This document shows, piece after piece, positions 52,439-61,434 of a stretch of DNA of 64,000 bases; position 1 is the first letter of the stretch; each line of letters starts with the position of its first letter. Source of the DNA: Streptomyces sp. PT12. GTDB lineage: Bacteria > Actinomycetota > Actinomycetes > Streptomycetales > Streptomycetaceae. Made by a program: the position numbers and the translations under genes. Where the stretch lies: assembly GCF_003311645.1 (NCBI RefSeq), contig NZ_QEST01000014.1:233193-297192 (forward strand), written 5' to 3'. The notes beneath the pieces were generated by a model, which did not search any database, was not told the origin of the DNA, and worked only from the letters and a program-made list of their open reading frames with translations.

Positions 52439-52525
52439 GCCCCTGGCGGTGATGCTCATGGGACGTTTCCCGAACGGACATGCGGATGTGGGCGGGGGCA
52501 CGCCGACGCCGGTGACAACTGCCCT

Positions 52526-53665
52526 ATGCGCACCTCCCCGATGCGAGTCGCCATCATCACCGAGTCCTACCCTCCCGATGTCAACGGCGTGGCCCGCTGC
52601 GCGCTGGAGACCGCCCGCCACCTGGCGCGGCGCGGCCACCACCCGCTGGTCGTCGCCCCCGCTCCCGCCCCCGGCGTCCGCGCCCGCCACGACGGCCCCG
52701 CTCCCGTCGTGCACGTCCCCTCCCTGCCGCTGCCCGGCTATCCCCAGGTCAGGGTCGCTCTGCCCAGCCGCAAGCTCGCCTCGGCGGTGGCCGCTCACCG
52801 CCCCGATGTCGTGCACCTGGCCAGCCCGTTCGTCCTGGGGGCCCGCGGCGCCTCCCTCGCCGTGCGGCTCGGCGTCCCCGCCGTCGCGGTGTACCAGACG
52901 GACCTCGCGGGCTATGCCCGCACCTATCTGGGCGCGGGCGAGCTGGCCGCCTGGCGGCGCATACGCGCCGTGCACACCGCGGCCGACCTGACCCTGGCAC
53001 CCTCCACCGCCTCGCTCAACGCCCTGGAAGCCAGGGGAGTTCCCCGGGTCGCGCTGTGGGGCCGCGGCGTGGACACCGGACGCTTCAGGCCCGAGCGGCG
53101 CGACCCCGGGCTGCGCCGCGAGCTGGCCCCCGGCGGCGAGCTGCTGATCGGCTACGTCGGCAGGCTGGCGCCGGAGAAGCATGTGGAGCTGCTCGCCGAG
53201 GCCGCCGCCCTGCCGGGTGTGCGGGTCGTGGTGGTCGGCGACGGGCCGAGCGAGGGCGCCCTGCGCGCCGCGCTGCCCGGCGCCCACTTCCTCGGGCGGC
53301 GCACCGGCGACGACCTCGCCCGCGTGTACGCGTCGCTCGACGTGTTCGTGCACACGGGCCCCTTCGAGACGTTCTGCCAGACCGTCCAGGAGGCCCAGGC
53401 CAGCGGCGTCGCCGTGGTGGCCCCCGCCGTCGGCGGGCCGCTCGACCTGATCGACCACGAGGTCACGGGCCTGCTGGTGCCGCCCCGCGACCGGGTCGCC
53501 GTGGCCGGTGCCGTCGCCGCGCTGCGCGACGACGCCCCGCGGCGCGAACGCCTCGCCGCCGCGGGCCTGTCCGCCGTGGCGGGCCGCACGTGGGAGGCCG
53601 TCGGCGACCAGCTGATCGGCCACTACGGCCGCGTGCTCGACGCCAGGGAGGTGGCCGTCAGGTGA
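52526..53665 (+). CDS. GT4 glycosyltransferase (MgtA/PimB-like)
   Basis: A 379-residue GT-B enzyme, probably a GDP-mannose-dependent alpha-mannosyltransferase. N-terminal RVAIITESYPPDVNGVARCA is the acceptor-side signature of this group; GYVGRLAPEKHVELLAEAA and the Glu-rich GPFETFCQTVQEAQASGVAV motif bind the sugar nucleotide. ATG at 52526, with a second ATG five codons later. Its stop overlaps the next gene (GTGA). The three-gene operon probably modifies a lipid or envelope glycan. Confidence 0.88.
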   Translation: MRTSPMRVAIITESYPPDVNGVARCALETARHLARRGHHPLVVAPAPAPGVRARHDGPAPVVHVPSLPLPGYPQVRVALPSRKLASAVAAHRPDVVHLASPFVLGARGASLAVRLGVPAVAVYQTDLAGYARTYLGAGELAAWRRIRAVHTAADLTLAPSTASLNALEARGVPRVALWGRGVDTGRFRPERRDPGLRRELAPGGELLIGYVGRLAPEKHVELLAEAAALPGVRVVVVGDGPSEGALRAALPGAHFLGRRTGDDLARVYASLDVFVHTGPFETFCQTVQEAQASGVAVVAPAVGGPLDLIDHEVTGLLVPPRDRVAVAGAVAALRDDAPRRERLAAAGLSAVAGRTWEAVGDQLIGHYGRVLDAREVAVR

Positions 53666-54828
53666 GCGGCCGGAACGGCGCGGGGCTGCGCATCGTCCGC
53701 CTCGCCAACTTCGTGGCCCCCGCCTCGGGGGGCCTGCGCACCGCGCTGCGCGAGCTGGGCACGGGCTACGCCGAGGCCGGGCACGAGCCGGTGCTCGTCG
53801 TACCCGGCGAGAGCGCGGGCGATGTGATGACCGGGCAGGGCCGGGTCATCACGCTGCCGGGGCGCGTGCTGCCCGGCACCGGCGGCTACCGCGTGCTGAC
53901 CGACAGGCCGCGGCTGACCCGGCTGCTCGCCGGGCTCGCCCCCGACCGCGTCGAGGTCTCCGACCGCACCACGCTGCGGTGGACGGGCGAGTGGGCCAGG
54001 CGCCACCGGGTGCCCGCCGTGATGGTCTCCCACGAGAGCGTCGACGGCGTCATGGCCACCTGGGGCCTGCCCGAACGCCTGTGCCGACGGGCCGCCGACC
54101 GCCTCAACCTCCGCACGGCGCACGCCTATACGCGCGTGATCTGCACGACCGAGTGGGCCGAGCGCGAGTTCCGGCGCGTCGGCGCGCGCAACGTCGTTCG
54201 CGCCCCCCTGGGCGTCGACCTGCGCCGCTGCCGCCCCGATCTGCGCGACCGCGCGCTGCGCGACGAGCTGGCAGGGGGCGCCCCGGTGCTGCTCGCCATG
54301 TGCTCCAGGCTCTCCCCGGAGAAGCGCCCAGGGCTCGCCCTCGACGCCCTCGCCGAGCTGCGCCGCGGCGGCATGGACGCCGCGCTGGTGATCGCGGGCG
54401 AGGGCCCGCTGGGCGGCAGGCTCCGCGAACGGGCCAGGGCGGAGCGGCTGCCCGTGTTCTTCGCCGGGCACGTCGGCGACCCCGCCGATGTCGCGGTCCT
54501 CCAGGCGAGCGCGGATGTCGTGCTGGCCCCTGGCCCCGCCGAGACGTTCGGGCTCGCCGCCATGGAGGCGCTGGCCTGCGGCACCCCCGTGGTGGCCAGC
54601 GCCAGGTCGGCGGTGCCCGCGCTGCTCGGCACGGCGGGCACGCGCGCCGACGGCACGGGCCGCTCGTTCGCCGACGGGGTGCGCCGCCTGCTGGCCCGCC
54701 CCGAGCCCGACCGGCGCGCGGCGGCGCGCGCCCGCGCGGAGGAGTTCCCGTGGCGCGCCGCGGTGGACGCGTTCCTCACCGCCCTCGACGCCCCGCGCGT
54801 CCGCGCCACCGCGGGCGGCGAACGGTGA
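53662..54828 (+). CDS. GT4 glycosyltransferase, second in operon
   Basis: A 388-residue GT-B enzyme. The start RIVRLANFVAPASGGLRTAL places a Gly-Gly loop like other GT4 acceptor domains; AMCSRLSPEKRPGLALDALA, VIAGEGPLGGRLRERA and PAETFGLAAMEALACGTPVV form the sugar-nucleotide half with the E-x7-E motif. GTG at 53662 overlaps the first transferase stop and its own TGA overlaps the hydrolase GTG, so the three proteins are made in step. Acceptor unknown. Confidence 0.88.
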   Translation: MSGRNGAGLRIVRLANFVAPASGGLRTALRELGTGYAEAGHEPVLVVPGESAGDVMTGQGRVITLPGRVLPGTGGYRVLTDRPRLTRLLAGLAPDRVEVSDRTTLRWTGEWARRHRVPAVMVSHESVDGVMATWGLPERLCRRAADRLNLRTAHAYTRVICTTEWAEREFRRVGARNVVRAPLGVDLRRCRPDLRDRALRDELAGGAPVLLAMCSRLSPEKRPGLALDALAELRRGGMDAALVIAGEGPLGGRLRERARAERLPVFFAGHVGDPADVAVLQASADVVLAPGPAETFGLAAMEALACGTPVVASARSAVPALLGTAGTRADGTGRSFADGVRRLLARPEPDRRAAARARAEEFPWRAAVDAFLTALDAPRVRATAGGER

Positions 54829-55772
54829 ACGGGCCAGCGGGGGCGCCGCCGGGCGTGGTGTGCCTCGTCGCCCTCGGCGACTCCCTCACCGAGGGCCTGG
54901 GCGACCCCCTGCCCAGGGCGCCGGGTGGCGCGGGGCCGCGGTGGCGGGGGTTTGTGCCGCTGCTCGCCGAGGGCCTTCCGCTCCCTGGCGGCGCGGTCCG
55001 CACGGTCAACCTGGCCCGCAGCGGCGCCCGTTCCGCCGATGTGGCGGGCGCCCAGCTCGCCGCCGCGCTGGCCCACAGGCCGCAGGTGGCCTCGGTCATC
55101 GTGGGCGGCAACGACACGCTGCGCTCGCCGTTCGACATCGCCCGCACGGCCCGCGACCTGGACCGGGCCATCGGCGCGCTGGCCGCCGAAGGCGCCGTGG
55201 TGCTCACCGCGTGCCTCCCCGACCCCGGGCGCACGCTGCGGCTGCCGCGCGCCGTCACCGCGCCGCTCGCGCGGCGCATGCGGGCGCTCAACGACGTGGT
55301 GCACCACCTCTCCTGGCGCTACGACGCCGTGCACGCGCACCTCGCGGACCACCCGTGCGTCGCGGACAAGGCGGCCTGGAGCGTGGACCGGCTGCACCCG
55401 AGCGAGCTGGGGCACCGGCTGCTCGCCAGGGAGTTCCACGGAGGGCTCGCCGCGCGCGGCCTCGCCGCGGGCCGCCCGCCGTCGCCGCTCGCCGACCAGC
55501 CGCCGCCCAGGGCCGCGGCGAGCGCCTGGTGGCTGGCCACCCGGGGCACCCGCTGGGTGGCGGCCCGCTCCACCGACCTGCTGCCCGGGCTGGCGCGGCT
55601 CGCCGTGGTCGAGACCAGGCACCGCGTCGCCGGGACGCTCGATGCGCTCGAACGCGCCACCAGGGAGGCGACCCGCGACGCCCTGCGCGCCACGGCGGGC
55701 CCGCCGCCCAGGGCGCCGGCGCCCGCCCCGGCCCCGGCCAAGGAGGAGGGCGCCCTGGGGGTCCTCGACTGA
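54825..55772 (+). CDS. SGNH/GDSL hydrolase
   Basis: A 315-residue esterase-like protein. Block I is VALGDSLTEGLGDPL with the catalytic Ser, block II Gly in NLARSGARSADV, block III VIVGGNDTLRSPFDIART with the Asn, and block V SVDRLHPSELGH with Asp and His, so the site is complete. There is no signal peptide; it is cytosolic. The C-terminal 70 residues are helical and end in an Ala/Pro linker. Coupled by GTGA to two glycosyltransferases, it may deacylate their lipid or sugar product. Confidence 0.87.
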   Translation: MNGPAGAPPGVVCLVALGDSLTEGLGDPLPRAPGGAGPRWRGFVPLLAEGLPLPGGAVRTVNLARSGARSADVAGAQLAAALAHRPQVASVIVGGNDTLRSPFDIARTARDLDRAIGALAAEGAVVLTACLPDPGRTLRLPRAVTAPLARRMRALNDVVHHLSWRYDAVHAHLADHPCVADKAAWSVDRLHPSELGHRLLAREFHGGLAARGLAAGRPPSPLADQPPPRAAASAWWLATRGTRWVAARSTDLLPGLARLAVVETRHRVAGTLDALERATREATRDALRATAGPPPRAPAPAPAPAKEEGALGVLD

Positions 55773-55777
55773 ACGAC

Positions 55778-55813
55778 CGCGACGTTCAGCGCGACGTTCA
55801 GCGCGACGTTCAG
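55778..55813. repeat. 12-bp tandem repeat, three perfect copies
   Basis: CGCGACGTTCAG occurs at 55778, 55790 and 55802. It sits between the convergent hydrolase and cNMP-domain genes, and the third copy contains the stop codon of the latter. Confidence 0.93.
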
Positions 55814-56280
55814 AAGGCGAAACCCTGACCGGTCCGACCGGCGTGCGGGGCGAACAGGTCGAGCAGGCGCGTCCGGGCCGCCCGCACCCGGTGGGCCAGG
55901 ACCTCCACGATCACCCGCAGCAGCGCGTAGCCGAACGCCGGGTCGCGGTCGCACAGCTCCTGCACTTCGGCGCCGTCGAACCGGTAGGCCCGCACGGGGC
56001 TCAGCGCCTCGGCGCCGAAGTCCCACTCGTACGGCGGGAAGAGCCAGGACCAGCCCAGCAGATCCCCCGAGTCGAGGGACGACACCGCCGTGGGCCGCGT
56101 TCCCGAAAGGCGCAGGTCGAGCGTCACCGTCCCCGAGCGGATGATCCAGAACTCGTCGGCCCGCCCCTTCTCCTCGAAGATCCGTTCCCCCTGCGCGAAC
56201 GAGACCTCGGAGGCCACCTCCATGAGCCGGTCGCGGTACTCGGCGGGGAGCACGCGCAGCAGCCGCCGTGGAGCCGTCAT
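55810..56280 (-). CDS. Cyclic-nucleotide-binding domain protein
   Basis: A 156-residue Crp-type beta-barrel with no DNA-binding domain. The fold is visible in VSFAQGERIFEEKGRADEFW, IIRSGTVTLDLRL and LDSGDLLGWSWLFPPYEWDF, followed by the C-helix. The phosphate cassette lacks the usual Gly-Glu and Arg-Ala pair, having GWSWLFPPY instead, so ligand binding is doubtful; a related group has this WSWL variant. GGAGG precedes the ATG at 56280. It is divergent from the multi-domain phosphatase gene, 178 bp apart. Confidence 0.85.
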   Translation of the reverse strand: MTAPRRLLRVLPAEYRDRLMEVASEVSFAQGERIFEEKGRADEFWIIRSGTVTLDLRLSGTRPTAVSSLDSGDLLGWSWLFPPYEWDFGAEALSPVRAYRFDGAEVQELCDRDPAFGYALLRVIVEVLAHRVRAARTRLLDLFAPHAGRTGQGFAF

Positions 56281-56458
56281 CTCCGAGCCTCCTCGCGGTC
56301 CCGCCGGTGTCCCCGCCCTGCCATTGGACCCCGAACGGCTCAGCTCCGCATCCCGGAACGGTGCAGGTGAAGTCGCCGCGCGCCCTCGTGTCCTGGACAG
56401 TGGGGGATCAGGGGAGACAAAGGGGGAGACGAAGGGCGCCGCGTGGCCGAGGAGGAAT

Positions 56459-58927
56459 GTGAACGCGATCCCGCACTCGGGGCGCCTCAACCGCCCGCTC
56501 GGCGGAGCCGCCGCCCTCCTGCTGCTCGACCGCGACGGCCGGATCCTGACGGGCACCGCGAGCACCGAGCGGCTGATCGGCCGCCGCCCCGGCGAGTTGC
56601 GCGGCGCGCGGTTCTCGGAGCTCGTCGGCGACCCCGGCGTGTGGGCCGACCTGGAGGAGCTGACCGACATCCACGAGGTGGGGCACGGCTTTGTGACCCT
56701 GCGCCGCCCCGACGGCAGAAGCGCCGACGTGCGGATCGACGTCTTCCCGCTGCTGCCCGACCACGCGCCCCGCCAGCTCGTCGCCCTCACCCCGGGCGAC
56801 GAGGCCCGCCGCCAGGAGGAGAACCGCGCGCTGATGCGCGCGCTGTTCTCGCAGAGCAGGGTCGGCCTGGCCATCCACGACGCGGACCTGCGCATCACGC
56901 GCATCAACGCCGACTCCACGGAGGTCGCCCGCACCGCCGGCGTGCCCTGGGCGTTCACCCTCCCCGCCGCGCTCGACGACATCCTGGTGGACGAGGACGC
57001 CCGCGCGACGCTTGAGCGGTTCCGGCGCGTGACCGCCGTCGGCGAGCCGCTTGTCCAGTGGGAGCACTCCGGGCGCCTGAAGGCCGCCCCGCTGCGCGAG
57101 CGGCTGCTGGCCAGGTCGGCGCTCCGCCTCCAGGACAACCGGGGCCGCCCGCTCGGCGTGCTGAGCATCTTCAGCGACGTCACCGAACAGCGGCTCGCCG
57201 ACCGCAGGATGGACCTGCTGCACGACGCCGCCCAGCGCATCGGCCCCTCCCTCGACGTCACCCGCAACGCGGAGGAGCTGGCCCGCGTGCTGGTCCCCCG
57301 GTTCGCCGACCTCGCCGCCGTCGACCTCTCCGAGGCGCTGCTCACCGGCGACGAGCCGGGCGCGGTCCACCACGGCGCGCCCGTGCGCCGGGTCGCCGCC
57401 GTGGCGGCCGACGGCGCGTGGCCGCCGGGGGCGCACGCCTGCGGCGCGACGTTCCGGATCCACCACCCACCGGGCCACGCCGCGTCCGAGGCGCGCACCC
57501 TGCGCGACGACGAGGTCACCGAGCTGCGCACCGGATCCGTCGAGGACGCCCCTGGCGCCCGCCCCGGCGCCGACGACCGCGGGCTCCTGCCCGACGAGCG
57601 CGGCTCCCGCATGGCCGTCCCGCTGCGCGCCAGGGGGCAGGTGCTCGGCTCGCTCGCCGTGTGGCGCTCGCCGGGGCGCCCGGCGTTCGGCGACTGGGAC
57701 GCCGAGCTGGCCGATGAGATCGGCTCACGCGCCGCGCTCAGCGTCGACAACGCCCGCCGCTACACGCGCGAGCACCGCACCCTTGAGAGCCTTCAGCGCA
57801 GCCTGCTGCCCCAGCCCGACTTCGCGTTCAGCGCCGCGCGCGCCGCGGGCAGCTATGTGCCAGCGACCACCGCGGCGGGCATCGGCGGCAGCTGGTACGA
57901 CGTCATCCCGCTCTCCTCCGCGCGCGTCGCGTTCGTCATCGGCGACGTCGCGGGGCACGGGCTGAGCGCCACCGCCACGATGGGCAGGCTCCGCACGGCC
58001 GTCCAGACCCTCGCCGACCTCGACCTCGCCCCCGACGAGCTGCTGAACCGCCTCGACGACCTCGCCATCCGCCTCGCCGATGTCGAGCCGCACCCCGACG
58101 GCACACGCGGCGGCGCCATCGGCGCCACGTGCCTGTACTGCGTCTACGACCCCGTAACAGGGCACTGCGCCATGGCCGCGGCCGGGCGCGTCCCTCCGGT
58201 GGTCGCCGAGCCAGGCGGCCCGGCCAGGGACGTCACCCTCAGCCCTGGGCCCGCCCTCGGCATCGGCGGCACCCCGTTCGAGGCGGCGAGGCTGCGCCTC
58301 GCACCCGGCAGCATGCTGCTGTTCTTCAGCGAGCAGCTCGTCGCCCGCTCCGGCGAGGGCGGGGCCGACGGCGTCCAGGGCCGCGCGCGCCGACTCGCCC
58401 TGCTGCGCGACCGGGTGACCGCGTCGGCCGCCGCGGGCGACGCCCCGGCGACGGTCGGCCGCGCCGTCCTCGACGCGCTGCTGCCCGACCGCGCCCCGGC
58501 CAACGACGTGGCCCTGCTCGCCGCGACCGTGCGGACGCTGCCCGACGACGCCGTCGCCGACTGGGAGTTCCCCGCCGACCCCGCCGCCGTGGGCAGGGCC
58601 CGCGACGCCGTCATCGCCCGGCTGAAGGACTGGGACCTCGCCGAGCACGCGTTCGCCAGCGAACTGATCGTCAGTGAGCTGGTCACCAACGCCATCCGCT
58701 ACGCGGGCGGCCCGGTCGGCCTTCGGCTCATCAGGGACAAGACCCTTGTCTGCGAGGTGTCCGACCCCAGCGAGACGCAGCCGCACCTGCGCCGCGCCCG
58801 CCCCACCGACGAGGGCGGCCGCGGCCTGTTCCTGGTCGCCCAGGTGGCCCACCGCTGGGGCAGCCGCTACACCGTCTCGGGCAAGACGATCTGGACCGAA
58901 CAGCTGATGGAGCGGGGCGGACCGTAG
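56459..58927 (+). CDS. PAS-PAS-GAF-PP2C-HATPase signalling protein
   Basis: An 822-residue sensor. Two PAS domains (about 15-120 and 125-245), a GAF domain (about 260-440), a SpoIIE-type PP2C domain (about 445-680) and a C-terminal RsbW-like HATPase (ASELIVSELVTNAIRYAGGP, then TDEGGRGLFLVAQVAHRWGS). So phosphatase and anti-sigma kinase functions are combined. The first PP2C Asp motifs are present (SWYDVIPLS, VIGDVAGHGLS), but the usual TDGL motif is SEQL near residue 624. GTG at 56459 follows GGAGGAAT. Divergent from the cNMP-domain gene. Confidence 0.88.
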   Translation: MNAIPHSGRLNRPLGGAAALLLLDRDGRILTGTASTERLIGRRPGELRGARFSELVGDPGVWADLEELTDIHEVGHGFVTLRRPDGRSADVRIDVFPLLPDHAPRQLVALTPGDEARRQEENRALMRALFSQSRVGLAIHDADLRITRINADSTEVARTAGVPWAFTLPAALDDILVDEDARATLERFRRVTAVGEPLVQWEHSGRLKAAPLRERLLARSALRLQDNRGRPLGVLSIFSDVTEQRLADRRMDLLHDAAQRIGPSLDVTRNAEELARVLVPRFADLAAVDLSEALLTGDEPGAVHHGAPVRRVAAVAADGAWPPGAHACGATFRIHHPPGHAASEARTLRDDEVTELRTGSVEDAPGARPGADDRGLLPDERGSRMAVPLRARGQVLGSLAVWRSPGRPAFGDWDAELADEIGSRAALSVDNARRYTREHRTLESLQRSLLPQPDFAFSAARAAGSYVPATTAAGIGGSWYDVIPLSSARVAFVIGDVAGHGLSATATMGRLRTAVQTLADLDLAPDELLNRLDDLAIRLADVEPHPDGTRGGAIGATCLYCVYDPVTGHCAMAAAGRVPPVVAEPGGPARDVTLSPGPALGIGGTPFEAARLRLAPGSMLLFFSEQLVARSGEGGADGVQGRARRLALLRDRVTASAAAGDAPATVGRAVLDALLPDRAPANDVALLAATVRTLPDDAVADWEFPADPAAVGRARDAVIARLKDWDLAEHAFASELIVSELVTNAIRYAGGPVGLRLIRDKTLVCEVSDPSETQPHLRRARPTDEGGRGLFLVAQVAHRWGSRYTVSGKTIWTEQLMERGGP

Positions 58928-58975
58928 GGGCGTCATTCGGATCGGCCGCCGGGCGGGGTTGTCAGTGGGAACGCC

Positions 58976-58991
58976 TAAGGTGTGGCTCGTG
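58976..58991 (+). promoter_or_regulatory. Leaderless promoter of the condensin-like operon
   Basis: TAAGGT (58976-58981) is followed after seven bases by an in-frame GTG at 58989, a usual leaderless geometry in Streptomyces. No consensus -35 is present at the right distance. Confidence 0.4.
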
Positions 58992-60500
58992 ACCGTACGT
59001 GCGCAAGAGATCGACTCCACGACCCCGGCCAGGACCGCCCCGGGGCCCGCGGCCGACGAGGGGCTGGCCCGTCGGCTGCGCGCCCTGGCCTGCACCGCGC
59101 CGCTGCACGACCTCGACGCCCGCAAGGCCAACCTCGCGGGCGAGTACGGCACCTACGCCATGGCCGAGGTGGCGCTCGCCGCCATCGATCACGTCACCCT
59201 CAGCATGGACTTCGACACCGGCGCCGACCACGAGGAGATAGTCGCCCGCCTGCTGCCCCGCGTTGCCGCCCAGGCCCCAGGCCGCCCCACCACCGAGCAC
59301 GAGCGCGTCGCCCGCTGGGTACTGGACAACCTGATCAACGTCGGAAGCGTCGACCGCGGATTCCGCGCGGTCTACGGGACGTTCGACCCCGACGGCGCCT
59401 ATGTCCGCAGGGACTACGACTTCAAGCTCATCGAGGAGGTCCCGGGACCCGGCGGCGGGGTCTATCTGCGCACCACCGACGAGGCGGTCAACGTCCTGGT
59501 GGGCGCCCTCGACACCGATGTCACCAGCGCGCAGATCGCCGCCGAGGTCAAGCTCGACGTGCTCATCAGCCGCGGCCGCCTCGCCGACGCCCAGCTGGCC
59601 GCTGAGCAGGCGCGTTACCGCACGGTGCAGTACGCCGAGACGCTGCGCCGCACCCTGGAGACCACCCGGCGCGACGTCCGCGCGGTCGACTGGCTGCACA
59701 CTGTCCCCGACCTCATCGCCGAAGCCCTCGACCACATCGCCGACCGCTACCGCCACGAGAACGCCATCCTGACGAACATCCGCCGCGCCCGCGACGAGGC
59801 CGTCGACACCGGGCACAAGCTGCGCGCCGCCGAGCTGGTGGACATCGTCAAGGACTGCATCCGCCGCCACACCCGCCTCCAGAGCAGGCTCCTCGAGGCC
59901 GGGCCCCTCTTCCGCGCCGAGCAGGACCGGCAGGCGTTCCGCCCGCCCGCCGCCCGCGCCGGGACCGACCTCCACGGGCAGCTCCTCGCGCCGCTGCTTC
60001 CCCTCCCCGTCGAGCGGGCCACCCGCGTCACCGACGCCTTCTTCGCCCGCGGCACCGGGCCGCGCCCGCCCGGCGCCGTCCGCCTCGCCGACCTCGTCGA
60101 GCTGCTGCTCACCCCGCCCGCGCCCCGCGAGCACCTGGGCGCCGAGCTGCCCGAGCCCGACCTGGTCGCCACCCCGGACGACAGCAGGTTCAGCGACGAA
60201 CAGCTCGCCGCAGCCCTGGAGTTGCTCCAGCTCCCCGAGGACGCCCCGCGCCGCCTCTCCGGGCTCCTCGCCGACGCGCGCCGCGCCGACCCCGACCTGC
60301 CGCACCTGGTCGCGCTGCTCGCCGTGCACGCCGCGAGCCCGCCCGTCGGCACCGCGCACCGCCAGGGCGAGTCCAGGCTGCTGTTCGCCGTCGACGACGG
60401 CACCCCGCTCGCCGACCCCGACTTCGGCGGCGCCGACCTGATCGTCGGCACCGCCCTGCTCAGCCGGGTCGAGCACGCCGCACACGAGGAAGTCCCATGA
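58989..60500 (+). CDS. MukF/JetA-like kleisin-type subunit of a condensin-like complex
   Basis: A 503-residue mostly helical protein with no enzyme motif. It is assigned from position and shape: first of three coupled genes before a small winged-helix protein and an SMC-like ATPase, the arrangement of MukFEB, MksFEB and Wadjet JetABC. Charged helices (RLADAQLAAEQARYRTVQYA, HENAILTNIRRARDEAVDTG) would link the ATPase heads. GTG at 58989 fits a leaderless start; an in-frame GTG at 58959 is also possible. Stop overlaps the next gene (ATGA). I cannot name its Pfam family. Confidence 0.6.
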   Translation: MTVRAQEIDSTTPARTAPGPAADEGLARRLRALACTAPLHDLDARKANLAGEYGTYAMAEVALAAIDHVTLSMDFDTGADHEEIVARLLPRVAAQAPGRPTTEHERVARWVLDNLINVGSVDRGFRAVYGTFDPDGAYVRRDYDFKLIEEVPGPGGGVYLRTTDEAVNVLVGALDTDVTSAQIAAEVKLDVLISRGRLADAQLAAEQARYRTVQYAETLRRTLETTRRDVRAVDWLHTVPDLIAEALDHIADRYRHENAILTNIRRARDEAVDTGHKLRAAELVDIVKDCIRRHTRLQSRLLEAGPLFRAEQDRQAFRPPAARAGTDLHGQLLAPLLPLPVERATRVTDAFFARGTGPRPPGAVRLADLVELLLTPPAPREHLGAELPEPDLVATPDDSRFSDEQLAAALELLQLPEDAPRRLSGLLADARRADPDLPHLVALLAVHAASPPVGTAHRQGESRLLFAVDDGTPLADPDFGGADLIVGTALLSRVEHAAHEEVP

Positions 60501-61390
60501 CAGACAGCCGCACCGAGCCACGCCCCGACGGCGCGCGCCCCGACGGCACACGCGCCGATGCCCCTCGCCCGCTCACCCCCGCGGACGCCGCCGACGCCGC
60601 GCGCCTGGTCTCCTTCGGCCTCCAGCCCAAGCTGGTCCCGGCCCGCGACGCCGAGTACGCCGGGCTCCTGCGGCGCCACCAGGAGGACCCCGCGTTCGCC
60701 AGGGTCGCCGACGCCGTTGCCACGGGGCTCGGCCTGGTCGTCCTCGAGGTCTCGCCGCGCGCCGGGATGGCCGTCACCGCCGCCGAAGACTCCGTGTTCG
60801 CCGTCCGCATGGGCGAGTACGCCCGCCGCGCCACCGCCGACACCGCCGACCGCTTCCTGCACGGCCTGGCCCATCTCGCCGTCGCCGCCCTGGCGTTCCC
60901 CCGCCCCGAAGACCTCGCCGACGACGGATACCTCGGCCGGATCACGGTCAACGGCGTGGAGGCGTTCGTCCGCCAGGCGTGCCGCCGCCTCGAGGAGCGC
61001 GCCGCCGAGCACGGGGAGAACACCGACCCGGCCACCGAGGCCCCCGGACTCGAGGCCGCCTGGCGGGTCTTCGCCCGCCGCAGCGCCACCGGAGCCACCA
61101 AGGACGCCCGCAGGCTGGCGGGTTCGACCACCGGCATCGTCGGCAAGGCGGTCGCGTTCCTCGCCGACTCCGGCTTCCTCCAGCGCACCGGCGACGACGC
61201 CGGGGGCGCGTACCGCACCACCGCGCGCTACCAGTTGCAGGTCAGGGACATGGCGGCAGGCGCCGCGATGTCCGAGCTGCTGGCCCTCGGCGTCGTCCCC
61301 ACGGACGACGGCTCCGGCTCCCTGGTCCCGGCCGCGACCGACGACTCCCTCGACCTGGTGGACGGGGCGGGGCTCCCGTTCCACCGCTGA
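60497..61390 (+). CDS. MukE/JetB-like winged-helix subunit
   Basis: A 297-residue protein. A central pair of winged-helix-like domains is suggested by DDGYLGRITVNGVEAFVRQA and STTGIVGKAVAFLADSGFLQ followed by YRTTARYQLQV. This is the size and shape of MukE/MksE/JetB proteins, which bind the kleisin. The ATG overlaps the preceding stop; 44 bp separate it from the SMC-like gene. Family assigned from context. Confidence 0.6.
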   Translation: MTDSRTEPRPDGARPDGTRADAPRPLTPADAADAARLVSFGLQPKLVPARDAEYAGLLRRHQEDPAFARVADAVATGLGLVVLEVSPRAGMAVTAAEDSVFAVRMGEYARRATADTADRFLHGLAHLAVAALAFPRPEDLADDGYLGRITVNGVEAFVRQACRRLEERAAEHGENTDPATEAPGLEAAWRVFARRSATGATKDARRLAGSTTGIVGKAVAFLADSGFLQRTGDDAGGAYRTTARYQLQVRDMAAGAAMSELLALGVVPTDDGSGSLVPAATDDSLDLVDGAGLPFHR

Positions 61391-61434
61391 CCCACGCCCG
61401 ACCCGCGCCCGCGCACACCCCGAAGAGACCCGCC

